Positions 8,636-16,181 of a stretch of 64,000 nt of DNA are shown one piece after another. The notes beneath the pieces were generated by a model, which ran no database searches, was not told the DNA's origin, and worked only from the letters and a program-made list of their open reading frames with translations. The DNA is from VFJQ01 sp044226525. Lineage in GTDB: Bacteria; Verrucomicrobiota; Verrucomicrobiia; Chthoniobacterales; Chthoniobacteraceae. The stretch spans positions 124,001-188,000 of the forward strand of contig JBGAGV010000007.1 of NCBI GenBank assembly GCA_044226525.1, in the 5' to 3' direction. Position 1 is the first letter of the stretch. Each line of letters opens with the position of its first letter. Position numbers and translations under genes: made by a program.

Positions 8636-9792
8636 AGACCCTCGTCCTCTGCTACGAATATCCGCCCATCGGAGGCGGCGGCGGACGAGTCGCCAAAACC
8701 GTCGCAGAAGCGCTCGTCGCACGCGGCCACGAAGTGCGCGTGCAAACCGCCGCGCTCGGCTGGCAGTCATCACGGGAGACGATCGGCGGCGTGGAAGTTT
8801 TCCGCACCGCCAGCGGACGCCGCCTGCCCGAGCGGTGCGCCGTGCATGAGATGGCGCTGTATTGCCTCACGAGTTCTTTTGCCGTGCTCCGGCACGTGCG
8901 TGATTGGCAACCGGACGTGATCCACGCACACTTCGTTCTTCCCACCGGCGCGCTGGCTTGGGCCGTTCATCAAATCACTGGTGTGCCCTACGTGCTCACC
9001 GCTCACCTCGGTGATGTTCCCGGCGGCGCTCCTGGGCAGACCGATGGGCTTTTCCGCTTTTTTGGCCCCGTAGCGCGCTGGATCTGGAAAAAATCCGCTG
9101 GGGCGACCGCTGTGAGCGCGTGGGTCTGCGAACTCGCCGCCAAGGCGTATTCGTATCGCCCCACCATCATTCACAACGGCGTCCCGCTGGGCGCCACCTC
9201 CCCTCGCCCGGCGGAAAATCGTCCCGAAACGCACCTCGTTTTTGTGGGTCGGCTGAACCCGCAAAAGTGCCCCCTGTTCCTCATCGATGTGCTCACGCAC
9301 GTCCCTGATCGCCGCTGGCGGCTCACCGTCGTCGGCGATGGCGAACTCATGGCGCCGCTGCGTGAGCGCGTGAAATCCTCCGGGTTTGCGGATCAAGTCC
9401 ACCTCGCCGGCTGGATGGATGCACCCGCTGTCGCGGAAGTGCTGCACGATGCCGACATTTTCCTGCTCCCCTCCACGTTTGAAGGTCTGCCCGTCGCGGC
9501 TGTGGAAGCCCTCAACCACGGTCTCGCCTTGCTCGTGAGCGATATCACGGGCGTCTATGACGTGGTGGATGATGGCGTCAACGGCCATCGCCTTCCCATC
9601 GGCGATGCCGCCGCCTGGGCCGAACGCCTCGCTCATCTGCTCGATCATCCCGAAGCCCTCACCGCCCTCCGTGAAGCGAGCTGGCGCAAAGCCCAGCAGT
9701 TCGACCTGCGCCACATCGCCGCCGAATACGAAGACGTGCTGGCGAAGGCCGCCAAAATGCGACGCCCACAATCGGGTCCTCGGACTATTTGA
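8632..9792 (+). CDS. Family 4 glycosyltransferase
   Basis: A 386-residue GT-B fold glycosyltransferase of the GT4 type. The N-terminus is MKTLVLCYEYPPIGGGGGR, the typical PP-x-GG nucleotide-independent loop. HAHFVLPTG is the acceptor-side motif, followed by the linker VHLAGWMDAPAVAEVLHDADIFLLPSTFEGLPVAAVEAL in two overlapping blocks, where E-G-L-P-V-A-x-x-E-A is the E-x7-E signature of retaining GT4 enzymes. The ATG at 8632 overlaps the asnB stop codon. Predicted cytoplasmic and membrane-peripheral, adding a sugar to the glycoconjugate built by this operon. Confidence 0.9.
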   Translation: MKTLVLCYEYPPIGGGGGRVAKTVAEALVARGHEVRVQTAALGWQSSRETIGGVEVFRTASGRRLPERCAVHEMALYCLTSSFAVLRHVRDWQPDVIHAHFVLPTGALAWAVHQITGVPYVLTAHLGDVPGGAPGQTDGLFRFFGPVARWIWKKSAGATAVSAWVCELAAKAYSYRPTIIHNGVPLGATSPRPAENRPETHLVFVGRLNPQKCPLFLIDVLTHVPDRRWRLTVVGDGELMAPLRERVKSSGFADQVHLAGWMDAPAVAEVLHDADIFLLPSTFEGLPVAAVEALNHGLALLVSDITGVYDVVDDGVNGHRLPIGDAAAWAERLAHLLDHPEALTALREASWRKAQQFDLRHIAAEYEDVLAKAAKMRRPQSGPRTI

Positions 9793-9829
9793 CCTGCCAC
9801 CACTGACACTCCACCCTCGCCGCCTCTCA

Positions 9830-10654
9830 ATGCCCGCCGACCAAGCCACCGCCGACGCCTTCGCGAACTCCTGGAATCATCTTCCAGACGGTTCGGTCTA
9901 TACGCGTGCGCAGTTCGAGGATTGGTTTGCTCCGCTCACGCGCGAGGACGTCGCCGGGCGCGATGTGCTTGAGCTCGGCTGCGGCAACGGCAGTCTCCTC
10001 GTGCACGCCACTTCCTGGGACCCGCGCCGCCTCGTCGGCGTGGACCTCGGCGATTCGGTGAAATCCGCCCGCGTGAACCTGGCACGCACCGGCTTCGCCG
10101 CGGGCGAAATCCAGCAGGGCGACCTCACCACTTATCAAGGCGACGGCTTCGACGTCGTCTATTGCATCGGCGTGCTGCATCACCTGCGCGAACCGACCGC
10201 CGGCTTTCGCTCCGTTCTCTCCAACACCAAACCGGGCGGACGTTTCCATTGCTGGGTCTATGCCCGCGAAGGCAACGCGCTCATCGTCTGGATCGTCGAT
10301 CCCATCCGGAAGATCGCCTCGCAACTCCCTTGGTGGTTCACCAAGCACGTCCTCGCTACCCTGCTGGTCGCGCCCTATTTCCTCTATGCGAAATTGCTCG
10401 CCGCCCTCCCTCGCATGGCGTGGCTGAAAAAGCTGCCGCTCTACGATTATTCACTCTGGATCGCTGAACGGGAGTTCGCCTTTTTCCGGCACGTCGCCTT
10501 CGATCAACTGGTCACTCCGCAGACCGTTTATTTGCGAAAAGAAGACCTCGAAGGGTGGATGAATCAGCACGCCGCCGAGATCGAACCCGGCTCCACCTAT
10601 TTAATCTTTCGCAACGGGAACTCGTGGAAATTCGGCGGGCGCAAACGCGCATGA
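9830..10654 (+). CDS. Class I SAM-dependent methyltransferase
   Basis: A 274-residue methyltransferase starting at ATG 9830. The SAM-binding motif I is VLELGCGNGSLL (about 48-60), motif II is VGVDLGDSV, and the post-motif is FDVVYCIGVLHHL, as in UbiE/class I enzymes. The C-terminal half has a hydrophobic patch (HVLATLLVAPYFLYAKLLAAL) that could be an amphipathic or membrane-contacting segment. It lies 37 bases after the GT4 gene and overlaps the downstream epimerase by 4 bases. In this context it probably methylates a sugar or a lipid-linked intermediate. No acceptor specificity is evident. Confidence 0.85.
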   Translation: MPADQATADAFANSWNHLPDGSVYTRAQFEDWFAPLTREDVAGRDVLELGCGNGSLLVHATSWDPRRLVGVDLGDSVKSARVNLARTGFAAGEIQQGDLTTYQGDGFDVVYCIGVLHHLREPTAGFRSVLSNTKPGGRFHCWVYAREGNALIVWIVDPIRKIASQLPWWFTKHVLATLLVAPYFLYAKLLAALPRMAWLKKLPLYDYSLWIAEREFAFFRHVAFDQLVTPQTVYLRKEDLEGWMNQHAAEIEPGSTYLIFRNGNSWKFGGRKRA

Positions 10655-11676
10655 ACGGCTACGAAATCGCTCTCGCCGAACTTCGAGCAGAGCCGCGCCG
10701 CTGGCTCGTGACAGGCTGCGCTGGCTTCATCGGCTCGCATCTGGTCGAGACGCTGCTGAAGGCCGATCAGCGCGTCTCGGGCCTCGACAACTTGTCCACC
10801 GGTTCGCCACGCAACCTCGAAGCCGTGCGCGCCAACGTGAGTGCCGCGCAGTGGAACCATTTCGAGTTTTGCGAAGGGAGCGTCGCCGACATGGGCACCT
10901 GCCGCGAAGCCTCGAACTACTGCGACTTCGTGCTGCACCAGGCCGGCTTCGTCTCCGTGCCGCTGTCGATCGAGGACCCGATCGGCTGCCACCAGACAAA
11001 TGTCACGGGCACGCTGAACCTGCTCGCCGCCGCGCGCGACAATCGCGTCCGCCGTTTCGTCTTCGCCAGCTCCAGCGCCGTCTATGGCGACGACCCCGCC
11101 GCCGCCAAAGTCGAAGCGCAAATCGGCCGTCCCCTCTCGCCTTATGGCGCGGCAAAGCTGATGACCGAAATCTACGCGCGGCAATTTTTCGACCACTACG
11201 GCCTCGAAACTGTCGGCCTGCGTTATTTCAACGTCTTCGGTCCGCGCCAGAATCCAACCGGCGGTTATGCCGCAGTCATCCCGCAGTGGATCAGCAAATG
11301 CGTGCGGGGTGAAGAATGCGTGATCAACGGCGACGGTGGCATCACCCGCGATTTCTGCCACGTCGCCAATGTCGTGCAGGCGAACCTCCTCGCGGCCACC
11401 ACCCGCAACCGCGACGCTGCTGGCGAAAGCTACAACGTCGCCCTCGGCGGCAGCACCACCCTCGCGGATCTCTACGAACTCATTTCCGCGCGCGTCGCTC
11501 ACCTGACCGGGAATCCCGCGAAGCCCATCCGCTACGGCGCCCCGCGACCCGGCGACATCATTCACTCGGCCGCCGACATCGCGCGCATTCGCGCTGCCCT
11601 CAGTTTCGAGCCCACCGTCAGCGTCGCCTCCGGCCTGGATGAAACGGTGGCGTGGTATGCGGCGGACACGCGTTAG
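10651..11676 (+). CDS. wbpP: NAD-dependent epimerase, WbpP/TviC-like (UDP-N-acetylhexosamine 4-epimerase)
   Basis: A 341-residue extended short-chain dehydrogenase. The Rossmann motif is VTGCAGFIGSHLVE, the catalytic Ser lies in ASSSAVYGDD and the YxxxK pair in PYGAAKLM. The stretches GLRYFNVFGPRQNP, AVIPQWISKC, INGDGGITRDFCHV and VQANLLAAT are the ones conserved in WbpP and TviC, which interconvert UDP-GlcNAc and UDP-GalNAc or the corresponding uronic acids. The short N-terminal extension (YEIALAELRAEPRRW) before the Rossmann fold is also typical of that group. Last gene of the operon, overlapping the methyltransferase stop (ATGA). It would supply the activated sugar to the upstream glycosyltransferases. 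Confidence 0.85.
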   Translation: MNGYEIALAELRAEPRRWLVTGCAGFIGSHLVETLLKADQRVSGLDNLSTGSPRNLEAVRANVSAAQWNHFEFCEGSVADMGTCREASNYCDFVLHQAGFVSVPLSIEDPIGCHQTNVTGTLNLLAAARDNRVRRFVFASSSAVYGDDPAAAKVEAQIGRPLSPYGAAKLMTEIYARQFFDHYGLETVGLRYFNVFGPRQNPTGGYAAVIPQWISKCVRGEECVINGDGGITRDFCHVANVVQANLLAATTRNRDAAGESYNVALGGSTTLADLYELISARVAHLTGNPAKPIRYGAPRPGDIIHSAADIARIRAALSFEPTVSVASGLDETVAWYAADTR

Positions 11677-11685
11677 ACACGCAGG

Positions 11686-12960
11686 TTACCCGCGCAGCGC
11701 CGGATTATTCGGCCGCGAATAGAGTGCGTGCACGACGCTGATGTTCCGCAGCGCAAAGGCGCCTTCACAGTATTGCAGATAGTAGTTCCACTTGCGGATG
11801 AAACGTTCGTCGAAGCCCTGCGTGCGCACCTCTTCCAGACGAGCGTTGAACGTCTCCCACCAGCACCGCAGCGTCCGGGCGTAATCGAGACCGAGGTCTT
11901 CCAGTTCGAACATCGAGAGCGTGCCGGTGCGATTGATCGCGCGGTTCACTCTTCCCACGCTCAGCAGCAGCGAACCCGGGAAGATGTGCTTCTGGATAAA
12001 GTCGATCCCTTTGCGCAACTCCGAGTGCCGGCTGTCCGGCACGGTGATATATTGCAAGGCCACGAGCGCATCGGGCTTCGTGACCGCGTGGATTTTCGCG
12101 AAAAATGTTTCGAGGTATTCGTCGCCCAGCGCCTCCATCATCTCGATCGACACCACCTTGTCGAACGATCCAGTAATCTCGCGGTAGTCCTGCAACCGCA
12201 CCTCCACCCGATCGGCGATTCCTTCGCGCTCGAAGCGCTCGCGGGCATATTCGCATTGCCGCTGCGAAATCGTGACGGTGGTGACCCGGCATCCGTAGTG
12301 ACGCGCCGCGTGTGACGCCATCCCACCCCACCCGCTGCCGATTTCCAGCAGGTGATCGCTCGCGCGGAGGCGCAACTTGCGGCACAGCGCATCGTATTTG
12401 ACGACTTGCGCCGCTTCGAGGGACTGCTCCGGCGAGGTAAACTTCGCCGCGGAGTAAGTCATCGTGGGGTCGAGCCACAGCCGGTAGAAATCGTTTCCGA
12501 GGTCGTAATGCTCCGCAATATTCTGCCGGGCCGTGCGCGGGGAATTCGGCCGCAGGAGATGATGAATCCGGTTCGTGAACTTGAGGAGATTCAGCGCCCA
12601 CACCCGCCGCGTGGTGCCACTCATCGCGGGCGTATTTTCGATGTTGAGGATCGCCCACGCGATCACGCGTTCGATCGATTCCGTCTCCCAATCGCCATCG
12701 ACATAACTCTCCCCAAAGCCGACATCGCCGAAAAGCACGCAGCGCTTGTAGAACGCGGGCCGCAGCACGCGGATGTGCGCGCTGACCTCATGGCCCGGCG
12801 TGCCGTGATGCAGCGTGGTGCCATCGGGTAATTCCATGCGGAGGTAACCTTCGCTCATCTGGTGAAAGACCTCCAGGATAAGCCTCTGATAAAGGCCGGG
12901 CCGGGGATGCGCGCTGTCGCGAGCGAGCAGCGCCCCAATGGTCAGTGTCGTCTCATTCAT
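11686..12960 (-). CDS. cfa: Cyclopropane-fatty-acid synthase family methyltransferase
   Basis: A 424-residue Cfa/CmaA-type enzyme. The N-terminal lipid-binding domain (LPDGTTLHHG, FGESYVDGDWE) is followed by QNIAEHYDLGNDFYRLWLD, the SAM motif LLEIGSGWGGMASHAA, the substrate-side GITxxxxQ-like TVTISQRQCEYA and the conserved SIEMMEALGDEY. It would transfer a methyl or methylene carbon from SAM to the double bond of a phospholipid acyl chain at the cytoplasmic membrane face. It is the last gene of a three-gene minus-strand set with DUF1365 and a flavoprotein (start overlaps the DUF1365 stop by 8 bases). That context is often linked to non-standard fatty acid modification such as methylated or furan-containing acids, so plain cyclopropanation is not certain. 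Confidence 0.9.
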   Translation of the reverse strand: MNETTLTIGALLARDSAHPRPGLYQRLILEVFHQMSEGYLRMELPDGTTLHHGTPGHEVSAHIRVLRPAFYKRCVLFGDVGFGESYVDGDWETESIERVIAWAILNIENTPAMSGTTRRVWALNLLKFTNRIHHLLRPNSPRTARQNIAEHYDLGNDFYRLWLDPTMTYSAAKFTSPEQSLEAAQVVKYDALCRKLRLRASDHLLEIGSGWGGMASHAARHYGCRVTTVTISQRQCEYARERFEREGIADRVEVRLQDYREITGSFDKVVSIEMMEALGDEYLETFFAKIHAVTKPDALVALQYITVPDSRHSELRKGIDFIQKHIFPGSLLLSVGRVNRAINRTGTLSMFELEDLGLDYARTLRCWWETFNARLEEVRTQGFDERFIRKWNYYLQYCEGAFALRNISVVHALYSRPNNPALRG

Positions 12961-13771
12961 GCGTGGCGATGGATTCGTGCGGGTGAAAAATGTCGCGCTG
13001 GAGATGCGCGTTCGCGGCTTTCCGCTGCCACGGCAGGCGTTTGAACCACAGGATCAGCGCATGCCAGTGGATGAGGAAGATGACACGCAAGGTGATGAGC
13101 GGATACTTGAGCGTGAACCATGCGAGCTTGGCGCCAGTGAGCGGCACTCGGTGGCCCGTCAGCGCGCTCAGCAGCACGTGGCGCTCTCCTGCGCGATCGT
13201 CGATATGGATGTCGAGTGCATCGCCGGGAACCTTCAGTTTGAAATCGAAAGCCAGATCGAGCTCCGAAAACGGCGAGACGTAAAAGTGTTTCGGTGTGAT
13301 GAGGCGAAACCCACCCGCAGCATCCACCGTCGGAAGCAGGTAAGGTTTCATTTCACCGAATGTATTCCCGACCTGCACGACGGCGCAGATCGGCGCGCCG
13401 TCCGCACCCGCACAAAAATAGAACGAGACCGGATTGAAGATGTAGCCCAGCACCCGCGGCAGCGTGACGAGCGTGATGCGAACGTCTGCCGGCAACTCCA
13501 GCCCCTGCTGACGAATCCAGATGATGACGTGCTCTTTCACCGAACGGTCCTCACCGAGTTCCGGCAGCGTGAGATGATCGCGGTCGCGGAATTCGTAGAA
13601 CGCGCGCCGATTCCGCGCGAATCCTGGGGTGCGCCGTGCCACTTCGTCGATCTCATCGAGGTCGAGCGCGAACATGAAGATGCGATAGCGAAACTGATGC
13701 ACCTTCGGCTCGAGGCGATGATGCATCACGTCGCACTCGTAGAGACACGAACGGAGCCCCGGTTTGCTCAT
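12953..13771 (-). CDS. DUF1365 family protein
   Basis: A 272-residue protein from the ATG at 13771, which overlaps the stop of the upstream flavoprotein gene (ATGA). The start MSKPGLRSCLYECDVMHHRL and then HQFRYRIFMFALDLDEI, GYIFNPVSFYFC and FGEMKPYLL are characteristic of DUF1365, a family of unknown activity almost always found beside an FAD-dependent amine-oxidase-like protein and a Cfa-type methyltransferase. A hydrophobic stretch near the C-terminus (YPLITLRVIFLIHWHALILWF) suggests membrane association. A longer frame upstream of 13771 lies entirely within the flavoprotein gene and is rejected as the start. Probably a step in lipid modification. Confidence 0.85.
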   Translation of the reverse strand: MSKPGLRSCLYECDVMHHRLEPKVHQFRYRIFMFALDLDEIDEVARRTPGFARNRRAFYEFRDRDHLTLPELGEDRSVKEHVIIWIRQQGLELPADVRITLVTLPRVLGYIFNPVSFYFCAGADGAPICAVVQVGNTFGEMKPYLLPTVDAAGGFRLITPKHFYVSPFSELDLAFDFKLKVPGDALDIHIDDRAGERHVLLSALTGHRVPLTGAKLAWFTLKYPLITLRVIFLIHWHALILWFKRLPWQRKAANAHLQRDIFHPHESIATHE

Positions 13772-15033
13772 CCCCACAGCGGTTCTCCGGTGATCGCGCG
13801 GGCGCAGTCGAGGCCGCTGGTAAAGCCATCCTCGTGAAAGCCGAATTTGAACCACGCCCCCGCGAAATAGGTCGTCTGGTCCGGCGAAAGGCGGTTCAGG
13901 CCCGGTAATTCCTTCTGCGCACGGATGGCGGCGAGATTAAAAAGCGGGTGCTCGTATTCGATCCGCCGATGCACCTTCGCCGGAGCGATGCGATCGTGGC
14001 AATTGAGCGATACGAAATAGTTCACCCGCTCGCTGACGCCTTGCAGTCGATTCATCCAGTAGTGCGTCTGCGGCGCACCATTGGTTTCGATTCGGTAATT
14101 CCAACTCGCCCAGCACCGGCGCGTTTTCGGCATGAAACTCTCGTCGCTGTGCAGGGTCGCGGTGTTCGGCTGGTATTTGAACTCGCGCAGCAGCCGTGTC
14201 TCGAGCGGGGTGGGATCGGCCAACAATGCGAGTGCCTGATCTCCGTGCGTAGCGAGGATCACCTTGTCGAATTCCTCCACCCGGCCACTCGCATCGCGCA
14301 CTTTCACCCGGCCATTCTCGCGCACAATGCCCACGGCTTTTCGTCCGGTGCGGATTCGATCGCGGAAAGGCACGGTTATTTTGGCCACGTAACTCTTCGC
14401 CCCACCGCACACCGTCCACCACTGGTGCTGCGTATCGAGCCCCAGAAAGCCGTGATTGTGCCAGAACCGCAGCAGGGTCGTGACGGGAAATTCGTCCATC
14501 TTCTCCGGCGGCGTGCTCCAGACCGCGCTGCTCATCGGCGCGAGATAGAAATTGAACATGTCCTCCCCGTAACCGCGCGCATTCACATACTCGCGCAGAC
14601 TCATCTCTGCCCACTGCGGATCGTCGAGTGCCGGCACCGCCTCCCGGTTGAAGCGATCGATCGCCCGCAGCATGTGCCAGTGCCGAAGACGAAAGAGATT
14701 CAGGCGCTGGCCGAAGAGCAGATTCAGGCTGCCGCCGTTGTATTCGAGATTCGTCGGCACGTGCTGCACCGAGAAGCTCATATCGGTCTTCTTCGTTTCC
14801 ACGCCGAGTTCACGAAACAGCCGGCAGAGGTTCGGGTAGGTCTGGTGATTGAAGACCATGAACCCGGTATCGATCGGCACCTCCCGCCCTTCCTCTTCCA
14901 CGGTGATGGTATTGGTGTGCCCACCGACGTAGTCGTTCTGCTCGTAGATGGTGAGATCGAAGCGTTCGTGCAGGAAATAGGCACATCCCAGCCCGGCAAT
15001 CCCGGTTCCGATGATGGCGAGGCGCATTGGCAT
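13768..15033 (-). CDS. FAD-dependent NAD(P)-binding oxidoreductase (amine-oxidase-like)
   Basis: A 421-residue flavoprotein. The N-terminal dinucleotide-binding motif is IIGTGIAGLGCAYFL with the acidic end of strand 2 (IYEQNDYVGGHTNT), the second FAD contact is DTGFMVFNHQTYP and the C-terminal FAD motif is FAGAWFKFGFHEDG. It matches the predicted NAD/FAD-binding protein that heads clusters with DUF1365 and Cfa-like methyltransferases. It could desaturate or oxidise a modified acyl chain. First gene of the minus-strand trio and 4-base overlap with the next. The divergent neighbour at 15200 leaves 166 bases for both promoters. Confidence 0.88.
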   Translation of the reverse strand: MPMRLAIIGTGIAGLGCAYFLHERFDLTIYEQNDYVGGHTNTITVEEEGREVPIDTGFMVFNHQTYPNLCRLFRELGVETKKTDMSFSVQHVPTNLEYNGGSLNLLFGQRLNLFRLRHWHMLRAIDRFNREAVPALDDPQWAEMSLREYVNARGYGEDMFNFYLAPMSSAVWSTPPEKMDEFPVTTLLRFWHNHGFLGLDTQHQWWTVCGGAKSYVAKITVPFRDRIRTGRKAVGIVRENGRVKVRDASGRVEEFDKVILATHGDQALALLADPTPLETRLLREFKYQPNTATLHSDESFMPKTRRCWASWNYRIETNGAPQTHYWMNRLQGVSERVNYFVSLNCHDRIAPAKVHRRIEYEHPLFNLAAIRAQKELPGLNRLSPDQTTYFAGAWFKFGFHEDGFTSGLDCARAITGEPLWG

Positions 15034-15161
15034 GGCGGATTTGAAAAGGGAAAGCGTCGATTTGTGAAGCGTGAAGGCTGCTCGTGGGTAGTGCGCTCCA
15101 ACCCGCGTTCCGGATGCACGCCTTAGCGGTCATCGGCGCCCCGGCTACTAATGCGCATGGC

Positions 15162-15190
15162 TTGACAACGGCGCCCGCTCACGCGGCAAT
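15162..15190 (+). promoter_or_regulatory. Possible promoter for the exported TIM-barrel gene
   Basis: A consensus -35 TTGACA sits at 15162-15167, followed at 17 bases by GGCAAT (15185-15190), a poor -10. It lies 10 bases before the start at 15200, very close for a promoter, so if functional it would give a nearly leaderless transcript. Weak support. Confidence 0.25.
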
Positions 15191-15199
15191 GCACGCTGC

Positions 15200-16114
15200 A
15201 TGAAATATCTCCTCACCCTGCCCCTGCTTCTGCTCGCCGTCGCGCCCCTGCGCGCCGCCGGATTCCCCGACGATCTCAAGATCAACGGGTTCGCCGTCGG
15301 CTGCCAGGCCTACTCGTTCAACCGCTTCACCGTCTTTGAAGCGATCGAGAAGACCGCCTCGACCGGCGCGCATGTCATCGAATTTTACCCCGGCCAGCGA
15401 CTCTCGCCCACGGAACCGGACCTGACCTTCGGCCATGAACCCGGCCGCGCCAAGGCCGACGACAAAGGCAAGCGCCCGAAGACCGAACCGCTCCCCGAGG
15501 CTGAAGTCAAAGCCGTCTGGGACAAGGTGAAGGCGAAGCTCAAGGAGCATCATATCACGCCCGTCGCCTATGGCGTCGTCGGTCTGAGCAAGGACGAAGC
15601 GGCCTCCCGCAAGGTGTTCGAGTTTGCCAAGTATTTCGGCATTCGCGTGATCAATACCGAGTCGGTCGATGCGATCGACACCTTCGAGAAACTCGTGAAG
15701 GAATTCGACATCAAGGTCGGCTTCCATGATCACCCAAAGCGCGACAACGATCCCAACTACAAGATGTGGGACCCGAACTACATTCTCTCCGTGGTGAAGG
15801 ATCGCGACGCTCGCATCGGCTCGTGCGCCGACATCGGCCACTGGGTGCGCAGCGGGCTCAAGCCGCTCGATTGCCTCGCCATCCTCAAGGGCCGCATCGT
15901 CAGCTCGCACTTGAAAGACCTGAACGAATTCGGCAAGCGCGACGCGCATGACCTCCACTGGGGCACCGGCGTGAGCGGCGTTTCGGATATCCTCAAGGAA
16001 TACCGCAAGCAGGGCTTTGAAGGCCCGATCTCCATCGAATACGAATACAACTGGGAAGACAACGTGGGCGACGCAAAGGCGTGCATCGACTTTGTGAAGA
16101 GCTGGAAGCCGTAA
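15200..16114 (+). CDS. Exported sugar-phosphate-isomerase/epimerase-like TIM barrel protein
   Basis: 304 residues with an N-terminal signal peptide (MKYLLTLPLLLLAVAPLRAA, then GFPDD). The rest fits the AP-endonuclease-2/xylose-isomerase-like TIM barrel: GFAVGCQAYSFNRF, AHVIEFYPG with the metal-ligand Glu, KVGFHDHPK with the ligand His, GSCADIGHWVRSG, VSSHLKDLNEFG and the C-terminal ISIEYEYNWE. These metal-ligand positions look intact, so an isomerase or epimerase reaction on a sugar is plausible, in the periplasm because of the signal peptide. Such exported paralogues are frequent in Verrucomicrobia and Planctomycetes. A rho-independent terminator follows. Substrate unknown. Confidence 0.85.
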   Translation: MKYLLTLPLLLLAVAPLRAAGFPDDLKINGFAVGCQAYSFNRFTVFEAIEKTASTGAHVIEFYPGQRLSPTEPDLTFGHEPGRAKADDKGKRPKTEPLPEAEVKAVWDKVKAKLKEHHITPVAYGVVGLSKDEAASRKVFEFAKYFGIRVINTESVDAIDTFEKLVKEFDIKVGFHDHPKRDNDPNYKMWDPNYILSVVKDRDARIGSCADIGHWVRSGLKPLDCLAILKGRIVSSHLKDLNEFGKRDAHDLHWGTGVSGVSDILKEYRKQGFEGPISIEYEYNWEDNVGDAKACIDFVKSWKP

Positions 16115-16129
16115 CCTGATTCATTCCGA

Positions 16130-16166
16130 AACGCCGGGTGTCGCAAGATGCCCGGCGTTTTGCTTT
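16130..16166 (+). terminator. Rho-independent terminator
   Basis: A 9-bp perfect stem, AACGCCGGG (16130-16138) with CCCGGCGTT (16151-16159), and a 12-base loop. It is followed by a T-rich tail (TTTTGCTTTT). It sits between the TIM-barrel gene and the propeller gene, so the two are probably separate transcripts. Confidence 0.8.
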
Positions 16167-16181
16167 TCTCCCGATCGCCCC

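Noticed and set aside
13948..15126. 392-codon plus-strand frame opposite the flavoprotein gene
   Set aside because: No motif and exactly antisense to a well-supported FAD protein.
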